DNA of 64,000 nucleotides from Amphimedon queenslandica (taxonomy: Eukaryota > Porifera > Demospongiae > Haplosclerida > Niphatidae). Positions 37,193 to 52,600 of the stretch are shown here, piece after piece. The position numbers and the translations under genes were made by a program. Under the pieces are notes generated by a model that worked only from the letters and a program-made list of their open reading frames with translations, was not told where the DNA came from and did not search any database. Location: contig NW_003546280.1 of assembly GCF_000090795.2 (NCBI RefSeq), positions 259,855 through 323,854 of the forward strand. The letters run 5' to 3'. How positions within the stretch are numbered: the first letter of the stretch is position 1; the number at the start of each line of letters is the position of its first letter.

Positions 37193-37639
37193 GGTATTGT
37201 GAATTTGTGATTCCAGCTAGAATTAGGACAGGATCACGTGATCTAAGCCAATCAGCACCCACGTGGATTCACGTGGCCAGCTTAAAATACTACTTTTTCG
37301 TTTTTAACTTATTTATAGATGTGACACTCCCACAATTAAGTCAAGTAGATATCCAGAAGCAAATCTGTAAGTTGTTAATTGGTGTGATTCATGTCATTGT
37401 TAAGCCATTAACTGCTTCATGAGCAGGTTATACGCAGTATGTAGCTCTAGCGTATTCTTTTAAAATATTTTTATAGCAAAATAACAAAAACAATATTAAG
37501 AAGTACACGAAATAGCCTATGACTAATCATAATAATTAAATATGATAAAAATAAAAATAGTAATAATAATAATCAAAAAATATTAATGTTCTCGTTGCTG
37601 CTTTGATGATGGTTGCTGTATGCATGTGTGAGTTATTAA
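37193..37639. other. Intergenic, DHRS11 promoter side and cadherin 3' UTR
   Basis: About 450 bp between two minus-strand genes. It is AT-rich with AAT/ATA runs around 37540-37580. No gene or convincing signal is seen. Confidence 0.4.
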
Positions 37640-40600
37640 TTATTTCTTGGACCTGGACTTGCCGGTCAAGTTCAATAGACTACTTTTTGATTTGCGTACG
37701 TCGTCTTTCTGTAGTACCTCGTCCCCGCGCCGGAAGTCCTCAACAACACTGCCGAGTATCGGCCCCATTCTGTACTTCATTCTATCTTCATTTGAGGTAT
37801 CTTCCTCTCCACTCTCTTCGCTTGAGAAAGGCTTCACTTCGGACATACTTGTACCAGGAGTGAATCCGCCATAGGACTGAGGATAAGACTGCATAGGGTA
37901 GCCAGGATATGGCATAGGGTATGGGTACATTGGTGGTAGTGATCCATTCATACTCTGTAATGGAGGAGTGTTAGTGAATGTATTGCAGTTGCTTTAATTT
38001 GTGCTTACTTGTCCAAAATCTGTTTCTACCTCATTGTATTCGCCATACATCTGTCCCAAGCTTGGATCATCTAATAATGATAATGATAGTGATAGTAAAA
38101 TATTGAATTGGTGCTATATTTAATGCCATATAGAAGCTTCATTAAGTTAATTTTGATGACACTTTTGGAAATTTTCATCTTCATTTCAGATGCATAATGA
38201 TGTTCTTATGCTACGTGGAAAGTTTGAGCTGATTTTGAGCTCAAATTCTGGAGTTATGAGCTTTAAAAAAACAACCAAATTTTGAAAAATACCCAAGGCT
38301 ATAGCCCATAATTTTTTCCGAAAAATGGCTCCGAAATCACCCCAAATTTTTATTACATTTTCTGATACATATTGATGCCCTTATGCTGTGTAGCAAGTTT
38401 AAGCTGATTCCGACTTCAATTTTTCAAGTTACGGCCATTTTAAGAAAATGTCAAAATTCTGAAAAATACCCTGTACTATAGCCCATGGTTTTTTCCGAAA
38501 AATGGCTCTGAAATCACCCCAAATTTTTATTACATTTTCTGATACATATTGATGCCCTTATGCTGTGTAGCAAGTTTAAGCTGATTCTGACTTCAATTTT
38601 TCAAGTTACGGCCATTTTAAGAAAACGTCAAAATTCTGAAAAATACCCAAGGCTATAGCCCATGGTTTTTTCTGAAAAATGGCTCCAAAATCACCCAAAA
38701 TCTTTATTACATTTTCTGATACATATTGATGCCCTTATGCTGTATAGAAAGTTTGAGCTGATTTTGATAAATAATTTTTGAACTACAAGCATTTTTAAAA
38801 TGAGCAAATTATTGAAAAAAGCAACATCAAATGTTAATCCTATTATCTTACGTGGTACATAATGAGGATAATCCAATTGGTCAAACTCATGGTACTGGTA
38901 TGATGGATTCTTGTGCAGATCTGCCTCTTCAATCTTCCTTGCTGGTCTACCTTCTACTTCTACTCTTTTGAAAACACTCGTTGTTCGTCTAATGAAAGAC
39001 ACATTTAAAAAAATATTATTATTTCTTTCTCTGCTTTCCCTCAATTCTTTCTCTCTTTCTCATTTTATCTGACACTCTTACCTTTTTTCGTTGTCCTTTT
39101 TCTTTTGGAAGTACTGATAACAGAAGCAACAGATGCAGAATATTGCGAGGATGATTGCAAAGAAGAATACCGTTCCAACAATGATTGTAGCAATCCCAAG
39201 AGGACTACTAATAAAGTCTACATTACTGGAGCTAGGAGTAACAGATAAGCTAACAGACGTTGCAGTAGTAGATATGACCATTGTGCTCTCAATAGCAGTG
39301 GACGTGTATACAGATGATGTGGGGGTCGGCTGTATAATCATGACTGTGACACTTTTATTAACTACATACAGCCCATCAGTGATAATAATATGGAACACAC
39401 TACCATTGAGCATTGTGGATATATCTCCAGTGGATGCTAGTCGTGCTGGACTGGAGTTTGACACTAGGCTCATGTTAACAGCGCCTTCTAGTGATGCTGT
39501 GGCTACATCAGAACTATCGGCATCTGAGAATCTGAAACTGTCAGAACTCACTGGGTCTAGCTGTACAATGGGACGTATTGAGAGTATGTTCTCTGGCTCA
39601 GTACCAATGGGAACTCCAGCTGCATAGTATACTATGAATGAAGCTACGTCTGGGGTTGCAAAACGAGGGACATTATCGTTAACGTCAGTTAGTGTCATTT
39701 TTAAAGATGTATAAGCAATCAGTGGCTGTGGTTCACCGTGGTCTTCAGCTTGTATTACCATTTCATATGTCTCTGATGTCTCTCGGTCAAGAGTTCCTCT
39801 GACTTTTAATTCACCAGTCACTTCGTGCAAGATCATTTCAGTAGTATCACTAAGAGGTGGTTGTATTGCTAATAATTTGTAAGTGATACGTGAATTCTCA
39901 GTGTTTGGTTGATCTGCATCAGAAGCATATACTAACCCAATAACAGTTGGCACGGAATAGTGTCCTTCTTGTATGGTGATGCTGTAACTACTGGAATTAA
40001 ACATTGGTGCATTGTCATTCTTATCTGCTACATCAATGCTCAATGCTAATATGCTATTTTCATTGGTTGTATTATCAATTGCTGATATCAGGAGCTGGTA
40101 ATGGGATATATTCTCTCTATCAAGGAACTCTATATTTGACAATATCCCAGTCTCACTTATGTCAAATTGTTCCAGTGGATCCCCATCAATGATATCATAG
40201 ACAGTATTGGAACTCAAGTTGGCACTTAGCTGCAGGAAGCTAAATACATTATAAGTTTGATCTAATACATTCTCCTCTAAGCTGATGCTCGTCTGACTCA
40301 GTGTTGCTACCTGTAGAACAACATCTGTCTCTACTGTGTGTATCTGATCATTGGCTGTGACTTTGAATTCATAGAGTAGGAGATGATCTGAAGGTATTGG
40401 AGCTTTGAGAGACAACTCACCGGTAAAAGGATTCAATTGTATGAACTCCAATAGAGCAGCATCTGCTGCTACTATGGCATAATTGATGCTACCGGTGATA
40501 TCAGGATCAGTCACGCTAAACGTGGTAATGATATCGCCAGGTTGAGCTAAATCACTGATCAGTAGATTATAGAGCGAGTTTTGGAACGAAGGTGGGCTGT

Positions 40601-43600
40601 CGTTTTCGTCTCCAATGTAAATGGTAACCGTTACGGTGCTAGAGAGAGGGGGTTGGCCAAGATCAGCTGCTTTCACAAACAACGAGTAAGACGGGATGAC
40701 CTCTCGATCAAACTGTTTCAACGTTTTGATCACTCCGCTGATTTGATCAATAGAGAAATCAGTGCTCCCGTATAATATACTGTACCTGACGATTGCATTA
40801 TCAGCAGAATCAATGTCAGTAGCTGACACAGTTAGTACCGTTTGACCAGGTGACAGGTTCTCTTTTACCGATCCATTGTAAAGCTGGCTTGAAAATACAG
40901 GTGGGTTGTCATTATAGTCAGATAGAAATACCTCAAGAATGGCCTCGGTTACATCTGTATTGACTGATGCTTGTATTCCTAATGAATACCTGGTCTCTCC
41001 CTCATCATAATCCAACTGACTAGTGGCTAATAGGAATACATCACCAGTGCTTGAGTCAATGATGAAGTCAGTGGTATTAGTAATGAATCTAAACGACACA
41101 GAGCTGTCCTCTATATTGAGGAGAGAGCTCATCAGGACACTGCCATTAAGCACAGGTATGGTGCTGGGGTAGTTCTCTGCTATTGTCACATTGAAATAGT
41201 TGGGCTCAAATCGCGGCTCATTGCCAGTAAACACGTTAAAAATCAATTGAATCAGTACCGGGTTAGAGACCGGATTAGTTCCTAAATCAGAGACGCTTAT
41301 AGCAACAATGCTACCAGTACTTGATTTACTGATAGTTCCATTCATAGAGAAGGAGCCAGTCGTCTCATTAAGATAGAAGGTACCCTCAGTTGGGAGTGTG
41401 CTCTGATCTACTGTGTATCTCAGCACAGCATTCACTCCAATGTCACTGTCAGTACAAGAAGCATTGAACAGTGATAAGGATTGGTTATAAGTGTTGGCTA
41501 GTATCGTTACTGTCTGTAATGTAACATCGCAAGATGGTGAGTGGTCATTGATATCCGTTACTATCAGTGTAATGGTAGCTGATGTGGTCTTTGGAGTTAA
41601 TCCTTGAATATTGTCATTATCTGAGACTGTGATTTCAAAATCATACTCACTCGTAGTTTCCCTATCCAAAGTACTGGCTAGCGCCAGTTGGCCAGTATTA
41701 GCATTTAGTGTAGCTAGGGACGAATGAGAGGATGTCTGGTATGTTATACTGCCTCTCATATCAGGATCATATGCTGTAATGGTTGCTATTACATCACCAA
41801 CACTAGAGCCTTCAGAGACATTGAAAGCAAGTGGAGAAGTTATGACTGGATCATGGAAGTTGACAGGTATTACACTTATTGATATTGTCCCTGTTGTACT
41901 CAGAGGGCTGTCTGCTCCAGCAACCGAACTATCAGTGCAAGTTACTGTAGCACTAAGAACTGTAGCTTCTTCATAGTCTATTATACCAGAGAATGTCACA
42001 TCTCCGTTGCTGTTTATGGCAAAAGGAGGAGCTGGAGAGACAGAGAGGGAAGTGGTTCCTCCGTCAGCATCTGTACAAGTGTACGATTGTATGCTAAGAC
42101 TGGTGTGGTTTCCTTCCATTTGTGTTGTGGTGTAAGTGGATGGTGATAATACTGGCGGATGATCGTTCACGTTTGCAATGACAATAGAGACCGTTACATT
42201 GGCTGACATTGGATTCAATGAGTCAGTATCACTAGCAGTCACTGTCAATAGATAGAAAGAGGTTGTCTCATAATCCAGCTTCAATAGTAGCCTCAGTATG
42301 CCAGTACTTGGATCTATACCAAAAGTACCAAGTCCTGTTCCTCCAGTTAGTGTATAAACTATATCATCTCCCTCAGGATCAGTAGCAGTGATATTCAGCA
42401 ATTGAGAATTGATCTCTATGTCTTCATTTATTGATAGACCATATACTGCAGAGTCAAACACAGGCCCTCCATTTGCCCCTTGCACTACTAGGACGACACT
42501 TACATTTCTTGCTAGCTGTGGCACACCAGAGTCACTGCACTGTACTATAATCTCGTGACTACCAGGAATTAGAGAAGCGACTGTTACAAGTGAAGAAGAA
42601 ACCGATCCATCACCACTTCCAGTATTACTGAGTGAGACACTGATACCTGAAGTTACTGATGCTATGGACAGAGATACTCTTGCGTTACTTCCAACATCAT
42701 AATCAAAGCACTGCACTGTTGTTAGAGTGTCACCAGCTCCAGTTATATCTGTCCTTGTCGAGACTATGTAACTGATTGCTCCAAAGTAAGGACTCTCGTT
42801 GATATCCTCAATACTCAGGACTACTGTCGCTACTGATAGGAGAGGAGAAGGAGGACCATAATCAATGGCTGCCACAGCTAATGTTAGTTCATCTGATTCT
42901 GAAGCATTGAGAAAGTTTGTGACTGAGATGTTCCCGGAGTCGAATCCAACAAGAAAATAGGAGTCACCACTTCCGCCATAGTTTGTGTAATAGAACTCTC
43001 CGTTGTTACCGTCGTCCTCGTCGCTGGCGGAAACGAAGCCAATGACCTGAGACAGTGGCGCCTTTTCGCTAACGCTAAAGTTATAGGTGCTACTATCAAA
43101 CATTGGTCTGTGCTCATTGATTGGGGATACAGTTATGAGTACAATGGATGAATCAGTAAGCGAAGGTGACCCTTGATCACTGCATACCACTGTTATATTA
43201 TGACTCTGTACAGTTTCGTAATCCAATGAAGACTGAAGGGACAAATATCCACTGGACGATATGGAGAATATTGACGTGGGATTCTCAGTCTCGATGTAAT
43301 AAGTAATGGAGTCTTCATCATCTTCATCAGTACAAGAGAATTTACCGATTGAGGTACTGGTAGGAGAGTTCTCCGGTAAAGTGAGGGAGAGAGACTCGGG
43401 GAGGAGTAGTGGAGGATTGTCATTGATGTTATTAATGGTCACTTCTATGATGGCTAATGCCACTGTGCTGTCATTGACATCTCTTGCTTGTATTGGGAAT
43501 GAGTACAACTGTATGTCTTCATAGTTTAGTGTTGCATTGACACTAAGTACACCTGATACTGGGTCTAGTTGGAATGGGAATGAAGCTAGTGTAATACCAA

Positions 43601-46600
43601 CTACACTATATTGCACTGTATTGTTAGGATTAGCTGGAGTGGCTGATACACTAAGTACTTCAGTACCACTGGTAGCATTCTCTAATATTGACTCTGTGTA
43701 TACGGACATGCTGAATTGAGGAGGAGCTTTACCAGGAGGGCCCACTACAGCAGCAAATGATGCAGTATCTCTAGCATTAGATTCATCAGTGCATTCAATG
43801 CTTAGTGATACAACTTGATCTGATGTTAAACTGATGCTATCATTCCACACGATATGATTGAATTGATTTAATCTGAAGTACCCCAATCCGTTACCACTCT
43901 CAATGCTAATGCTAGTACTGCCTCCATCTTGATCTGTGCAAGTATATGATTCTATAAATAGACCGGGAGGGCTATTGGTGACCACTCGACCGCTGTACAC
44001 GCTGACCGACGGTAAGAGGACTGGATCAACATCTTGTACATTTGTGATTGTTATTTCAACTGGTACATATGTCTCAGATCCAGCATAGTCTCTCCCTATG
44101 ATAGAGAGATTGTAAAAAGAAGTAGTCTCGTAATCAAGTGTACTGGATACTATCAAAGACCCTGTGGATGGATCTACAAAAATAGCCGAAGAATTATCAG
44201 GATCAACTAGAATATAAGATATCTGTCCGTCAGTTCCTCCATCAGCATCAGTGGCAGATACATTACCAATGGTAGAGCCTACGGACTCTGACTCACTGAT
44301 ACTGAATGAATAGGAGCTCATTTCAAATACTGGCTTAAACTCATTGACTGGCAGTACCGATACCTGTACAATGGCCTCCGCTGGGGTCGAACCACCATCA
44401 CTACAGTGAACAGTCAGCGTATAGACTGTAACACTCTCATAGTCTAATGGACCAGTCGTGATAACTTGACCTTCAGATGTTATGTTGAAATAGTTGACTC
44501 CATTACTAGGAGTGCTTGATATCAGTGAGTATGATAAGATGCTGCTTGGATCGGTATCAGAGCAGTTGACCCTTACAACTGGCTCCAGGCTTCCACCTGC
44601 CTCATTTACTGATCCAATGTAAAACGGCGTTGGTATGAAATAAGGTTGATTATTATTGACATCAGTTATAGACACGGTAACTGTGGCATACGATGAATAT
44701 TGTACAAAACCACTTGTACTAGCTCTTATTGTCAGTGTGTACAAGTTATTCTGTAGATAATCTAGTGTAGATATTACTGATATATTACCACTTGATGGAT
44801 CGATGAAGAAAGCAGTCCCTTCATTGCCATTACTAATACTGTACACTATACTCACTCCAGACTCGTTGCTAGTGGCTGAAACTGTTAGGAATGGCTCCAA
44901 CATCCCCTGATCCTCTGGTATAGAGACTGAGTAGCTATTATTAGTGAATGTTGGTGCTTCAAATTGGTCTTTACTGACTACGATGGTGACAAGAGCCGAA
45001 GAAGAGAGAGGAGCAGTGCTCATGTCTGTACACAACACATTAAAACTGTGCACAGTTTGTTCCATTTGTTCACTAGTTAATAATACACTCCCTTCACTGT
45101 TGATAGAGAAACTATCATGAGCTGGATCGATGCTATAAGAGATGGTTCCATTCTCACTCAAGTCCCCATCGCTACACTCCACCTGTAATACAGTTGATAA
45201 AAGGGAGTGGTTAGTGTATATGAATTGCACATAAGCCAATTGTGACAGTCTTGGTGCATTATCATTGATATCCAGGACCGTTACATTAAGCGTTGTATTC
45301 GCACTATTACTATTAGTAGCATTGCCACTAATGCCTCCATCAGTTGCCTGTATTGTGATGCTGTAACTATCCACACTCTCTCTATCAAGTGATGTTAGCA
45401 CACTTATCACGCCACTCTGAGAGTCAATGTAAAACTTGTTTGGGTTCCCTCCTACTATCGAGTATGTTATTTCACCGTTAGTCCCAATGTCATCATCCGT
45501 AGCACGTACAGTGGTCACTGGTGACTGGAGAGGTGTGTTCTCTGGTAGCGAAGTTTGGTAGGAACTGAATTCAAATGTCGGATTGTAAAGATTAACAAAT
45601 ACAGTCTCAATTGTGAGAATACCTTTAGAAGTGTCATCAGGCTCTGCTACATCATAACATAGCACAGGTATTACGTGTACTGGCGTGTCGTCAAGTGCCC
45701 CACTTACATGTACTATACCATTGTCACTGATATTGAATGTTCCTGCTGTATATGTGGAGGCAAAGGCATACATTATCTCAATGCTGTCAGAGTCAGAGCA
45801 GGATATTGTACCAATGGGATATCCAATAGGTCTGTTCTGCTCTACTGTCATGTATGCTGTGGGTGATACCAATGGAGATTCATCATTCACATTGATAACA
45901 GTCACTAGTAAGAAAGTGCTTGATTCTCTGTTGCTCTCATCCACTGCTTTGACTACTAGTCCATAAGACACAGTCTCTTCATAGTCCAGGCTGGTAGCTA
46001 ATGATACTACACCAGTCAGTGGGTTTATGTAAAAGACTCCGTCATTATTACCGTCAGTGATTGAATAAGTTAAATCAGTGTCGTCTTGACTCTCAGCTGA
46101 AATCTCAGTGAACATGGTGTTAGTGCTGGCATCTTCCCTTACCTCCCATTCGTATGATGTTGAGTTGAATATTGGTGCTCCTAGCTCTGGAACAAACAGA
46201 TAAATCTGGCCAGCTGTCTCTCTCCCTCCAGCATCAGCACAAGTTATATTAACAGTGTAAGAAACGGAGCCAGAGAGTGTCCTTAAATCTTCTGAGACTA
46301 TAACAGATCCTGCCCCATTACTTAGTGAGCTAAAGTTAAATGGTATGGCCTCAAAACCACTTGTATCACTGTATACAGGACTGCTATAAGGAGATAGATC
46401 AGCATCACTGCATTCTATACTTAATATACTTGTTCCTATTGCAGTGGTCTTGTTAACTGTAGTGCCATACAGCCCATTGTTGTTTAGCATTGGTTGATTA
46501 TCATTGATGTTTAATACATTAACCGTTACTTGTGTTGTTCCTGATAGTACATTGCTGCCATTATAACTGCCAGAGTCCTCTACCACAGCACTGAATGTGT

Positions 46601-49600
46601 AACTGCTCCTCACCTCATAGTCCAACAGACTTGTGAGTCTAATGCCACCAGATGTTGAGTCAATGTAAAACAAGCTACTATCAGCTCCTTGTAAAGCATA
46701 ACTCAAATCATTGCTATTGCTGTCCTCATCAGTAGCTTGTAGGGTACCAATGGACTCGAGTAGGCCAGCACCTTCAGACACATTAAAGACATACTGAGCT
46801 TCATTGAAGACTGGAGGGAGGACATTATCAAACCGGACCTGTACACTGACTGCTAGTGCTGAAGCACTGAGCCCACCATTATCACTGATGGTAACAGTAA
46901 GGGTTGTGCTAGACCCTGCCACTAGTGTACCATTGACACTAATAATACCAGTAGTGTAACCAATGCTGTATAGCGAAGACTCCATTTCGTAATAGAGGGT
47001 AGAGTGAGAGGGACCGTCCCTATCATCACAGACATTATTAACATTGAATACTGTTGATCCCACTCCTAGGCTACTGCCTATTTGAACAGTGTAGTAATAA
47101 GCATCACAGTGGGGAGGGTTATCATTAGAATCCGTTATGTATACACTGACTGGTACTGCACTGCTACGCGGACTGCTGGGGTCCTTGTCACTAGCAATAA
47201 CATTGAAAGTGGTAGTATCACCAATGCTCTCCCAATCTATAGTCTCTGATATAAACACCTCACCAGTTGAGGGATTGACTCTGAATAGGTCAGTGTTATT
47301 TACAGAATACTCTATCTCTCCTTGTACTCCAGGATCAGAGTCAGTGGCCAGTATACCGCTGTACACCACTTCGCCTACTGACTGAGACTCGGACACATTA
47401 AATGAATATGACGTTTGGTTGAACATTGGAGAGTAAAAGTTGTCAAAAGAGTATATTAGGTTTAGTTGAATTTGTGATGATCTTGATGGCTGACCTCCAT
47501 CAGTTATTGCTATCATTAGTACATACACCGTAACGGAGGCATTGGGTGCTATGACTGCTGGTAGGGTTACTGCTCCTACACTAGTGATATCAAATAATGA
47601 TGAATAACCTCCAGCATCTACTATACTGTAAGAGAGTGAGCCATCAACCCCCAGGTCACTGTCAAAGCAGTTTAGTCGGAATACTTCGTTTAAACTGGTT
47701 CTATTGATGTAGGCAGAATAAACAGGTTGACTGCATACAGGGGTATGTTCATTGATCCCTGTTACAGTCACATTGACAGTCATTGTGTCATTCATTCTGT
47801 TGTCGTGAAGGCTATCATCAGATCCATCAATAGCCAGAACTTGTAATGCATAAGAGGAAACTGTTTCGTAGTCCAGTGGCAACAGCAGTGATATGTCACC
47901 AGTCTCAGAATTAATAAAAAATTGATCGTCGAAATCATCGATGAGACTAAAAGTGATTCTACCATTTAGTCCAATGTCATTATCTGATGCATTGACTTTA
48001 ATAAATGGTACAGCAATGCTTGTGTTTTCAGGCAGTGTGACTGATGCTAATGAGACATTGAACACAGGTGGGTAGTCATTGATGCTACTAACTGATATAG
48101 TGACGGGTACTGAAGTGCTCAGGGTTGGTTGACCTCTGTCACTACATATTGCTTGTAATGCTAGGACATCACGGGGTCTGAAACGAAGATTAGAATTGAC
48201 TGAGATAACACCGCTAGTGTCAATGTTAAAGAGATTGTTATCGTCTGAAATGGTGTAATCGATGACAGCGTTATCACCAATATCATCATCATCGCAACTA
48301 ACAGTTAGCACAGTGGCATTGATTGCTGTATCTTCATTGATTGCTTGAGTATATATTGACTGACTGGGTGAGGGAGCATTATCATTGATATCAGTTAACG
48401 ATACGTTAACGAAATCAATGGAGCTACGACTGATTTGAGCACGATCAGTAACACGTATCGCGAGATCATATCTTCCTCTGTACTCTCTATCAAGCACATC
48501 ATTGAGTATCAGTGTATGGTCTGATATTGTGAATAGCTGATTATGTAGGACACTGTCAACTATCTCAAAAGTGACCTCCCCATCAATTCCATCATCCAGA
48601 TCAGTATAACCAATAATAGTGATAGGTGTACCTACAGGTGATTCCTCATTTATACTCACTAATGCTGATACTACATAAGGTGTATGTTCATTCACTGGTG
48701 TTACTGTTATAGTTACATTCACTTCATCATACAGGCCAGTATTATCAGTACATCTTGCTGTTAGCGTGTGGAGTATGGCTGTTTCATAGTCCAGGCCTGA
48801 GGCGAGTGTAATAACACCCGTACTGCTGTTAACACTGAATATACCATCATCATTACCAGCCTCTAGTGTATATGTAATAATGTCATCATCATCCCTATCT
48901 GTGCATCTTGCATTTTGTATTACTGTTGCTCCTACACTAGAACCTTCTGACATTTCACGGCTGTACACAGAGCTTGAGAACTCTGGTGCATCAAACTCAA
49001 TATTTGTAATGTATATGACTACTGTTGTTAGGGTATGTCTTCTGGGCACTCCAGCATCTTCAGCCCTTATACTGTACGTGTATTGATTGTCGTCATCATA
49101 GTCTAGAGCCGATACTACTATTATGCAACCTGTTGTCGCGTCCGCTCTAAAGTGATCAGCCCCTGCTATGCTAATGGACGTATAGGTTATCATTCCATCT
49201 GGTGTTAATGGGTTGTCTCCATCACTGGCAGTAACACACCCGATACTATCACCCACTGTAGTGTTCTCTGGTGTAGAAAACTCATAAAGAGTCTCATTAA
49301 AAGCTGGAGGAAAGTCATTAGTGGAGGTAGAGGATACTGTGATCTGTGCTATTGTTGAGCGAGGTGGTGAACCCATATCAGTGCAGTTCACTAACAATAT
49401 CTGTGTGTCTAATATCTCAGCTGCTGTGATTATAGTACCATTAGCAAGGAGCTCGAAATTACCAGCATTGGAACCCGATAGGGATAGAGTGGTGTTACCA
49501 TAGGCTCCACTATCTGCATCAGTACAGGAGACTGTTATCACAAAAGTCCCTGGGGGATCATCGACTGTAATGAGAGCTGAAGCGGCAGGAGGAGTGATAA

Positions 49601-52600
49601 TTGGACTATTGTCATTAGTATCATTAATAGTTAGGGATAATATTTCATATGATGCTAAGGACTGTGATCCACTGTTATCAGAGACTGGTATGACATTAGT
49701 TGCTGATATGTTTAACGAATAAAACGTTTGCTCTTCATAGTCAATGTCTTGTATATTTCTGATAGCTCCAGATGTCGTATCTATTGTAAATCGTCCATCA
49801 GGATTACTGGCAGCTACTATACCGTACGTGATAGCATTGTAGCTCATTATGTCAGAGTCTGTAGCTGATACTGTGAATATTAGTGAGTTGAGAGGTAGCC
49901 CTTCAGTTATTGTGTGTGAGTATGGCGTGTTACTGAACACTGGTGCAAAGTCGTTGAAAGGCGTAATGTCAATAGTGACACCAGCAAAGGCTGAATTACC
50001 AGCACTGTCCCTGCACTGTACTCTGAATGTGTATCTGCTGGTAGCTTCAAGGTTAAGCGTAGCTAGTGATGTTAGTATTCCTGTTGCCTGGTGTATGTTG
50101 AATGGGTAGTCTGGAGGTAGGGGCTCATTAGTAGACGATGTTAATGAGAATGATGGAGGAATGTTATCAGCTTCATCATCAGGATCAGAGCAACTGATTG
50201 CATTAACTAAAGACACTGCAGTACCTGGCGATAGACTCTCTCTTATCGTACCATAGTAGTTAGAGGCTGGGAATGTAGGAGCTGACTCATCAATATTACG
50301 TACTGTAATGGCTACTACAGTGGAATCAGATTGATTTACAAAGTCATAAGCTGATATCCTGAGATTGTATACACTAGGCCCCGTCTCGTAATCTAATGGT
50401 ACCAGTACAAAGATATCGCCGTTAGTTGTGCTGATTCCAAATGGTACATCACTGGAATTGGTGAGTGTGTATGTTATTTCACCAGCTGATCCAGTGTCCT
50501 GATCAACAGCAACCGCTCGACCCACCACTGTCCCTGGTAGTGCCGTTTCGTTGACGAAAAACTCATACGAGGACATTTGAAAAACAGGACCAAACTCTGA
50601 TACATCATCAATATTGATGATAACAGTGACATCGACAACACGAGGAGACTGGGAACTATCGGAGCATCGAACGGTCAGTATATATGATGATTCTGATTCA
50701 AAATCAAGTGTATTGTTAACACTGATTCTACCGTTTGATAGTGCTTGAAAAGCATAGTTATCATTACCATTGATTATAGTGAGTGTTGTCTCTCCATTTA
50801 CACCTGAGTCCCTGTCAGTACAATTGAGTGGATCCATGCTAACGTAATCTCCTTTGAGAGCTGATTCTGATATTGATCCAACATAGACGCTTTTAGAGAA
50901 TGTAGGTGTATTGTCATTGGCATCAGTTACTATGATATCTACTGTTAGCGTAGAGTTTAAAACAGTGTAGGTTGGATTGGAGGCTCCGCCACTGTCATCG
51001 GCTTGAACTGTGAGTGTGTAAGACTGTCTTGTTTCATAGTCCAGCTCCTTTATGAGAGTGAGGTCGCCGCCAGTTGAGGATATGGCAAAAGTAGAGTCCG
51101 AATTACCAGCACTTATAGTATACCATACTTGATTATGGGGGGCCAGATCAGCATCTGTAGCTTCCAATTCATCATTAACTGTTATCAGTGTTGGTACTAT
51201 AAGTGATTCCGCTACAGTGAGCGATACTACACCTGTTGATGTGAATACAGGTGGTACTTCATTTACCGGCTGTATAGAGACTGATACTAGTGTAGACTGA
51301 CTCGCTTGACCACCGTCAGTGCATGTTACTTGTAACGTTAATGATTGTGTTGTCTCATAGTCAACCTCACCCATTAACAGCAGCTGCCCACCAGTTTCAT
51401 CAATACTGAATAAACCATTGCTATTTCCACTTGTTATGTTGTAGGTCACTTCACCAAAGGGCCCAAAGTCTCCATCAGTGCACTCAAACTGGCCCACTGG
51501 CAGACTGTACTCCTGACCTTCATTTATGGAGACTGAGGACGTTGCGTTAGTGAATACCGGAGACATATCGTTTACATTTTCAACAAATATATTGACTGCT
51601 ACTTGACCAGTGTTAGGTGGGGTCCCGCTATCTGTTGCCTGAACAATGAGTGCATATGACTGCTGAGTCTCATAGTCTAGTTTACTGATTAGAGAGATCA
51701 CACCAGATGATGACGATATTTGAAATACTGTGGATGAATACACGAGAGAATAGGATAGAGAGGAGCCAGAGATTGATGAGGCATTGACAGTAAGTATAGA
51801 ATATATTGGTTGAGTGTCTTCACTTATTGTACTCATGTAGGTAGAATTATCAAATGTTATGTTGCTCTGTATAAGAATGGTGAGACTCACAACTGCTGTG
51901 TCTGTTAGATTAGGATTGAGGAGGCCAGAACATTGAACTGTGATTGAGTAAACTGAGCTCACTGGTAATGTGGATGATATCACCACATCACCGTTAGTAT
52001 TTATACTGAAATAAGACGATGAATGGGAGCCGGTTGAAATGATCGAGTAAGTCAAATCTGCGTTATCTCCTTGATCGGGATCAGTGCACCGAGTTGATGC
52101 AACAGTATCCCCTACTTCGGCTGATTCTGATGACACTGATTCAACGTAAAGTGATTGAGTGAAAGTTGGAGGCGAATCATCTTGATCTGATATTGATATT
52201 GATGCTGTCGTTGATGCAGACATTACAGAAGAGCCACTATCTCTAACTATTATACTAAAAGAGTAAGAGCTCTTCTTTTCCCGATCAATGACTCCAGTAA
52301 CTATCAGCTCTCCTCCATTGGTAATCCCAAATGCTGTCTGCTGTGGGCTCAAACTATACTCCAGAGAACCATCATCCCCTTGGTCCTCATCCGTACCATT
52401 AACAACGAAAACTGTGTGACCAATGTCCGTGTTTTCAACCAGCGTCACATTAAATGGACCGTTATGAATAACAGGACTATGCTCATTCTTTGGTGAGACA
52501 GTTATTCTTACTGTAACGTCAATGGATCTGTCTCCTCCGTCAGAGACTCTCACTATGAGCTCATAAGATTGTGCTAACTCATAATCAAGCGCCCTGTTAG

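Noticed and set aside
39133-39627. Long open frame on the plus strand opposite the cadherin exon
   Set aside because: It is an antisense shadow of the cadherin tail region; codons mirror the Ser/Thr-rich minus-strand protein and it has no domain features. Other plus-strand frames in 40000-56000 are the same.
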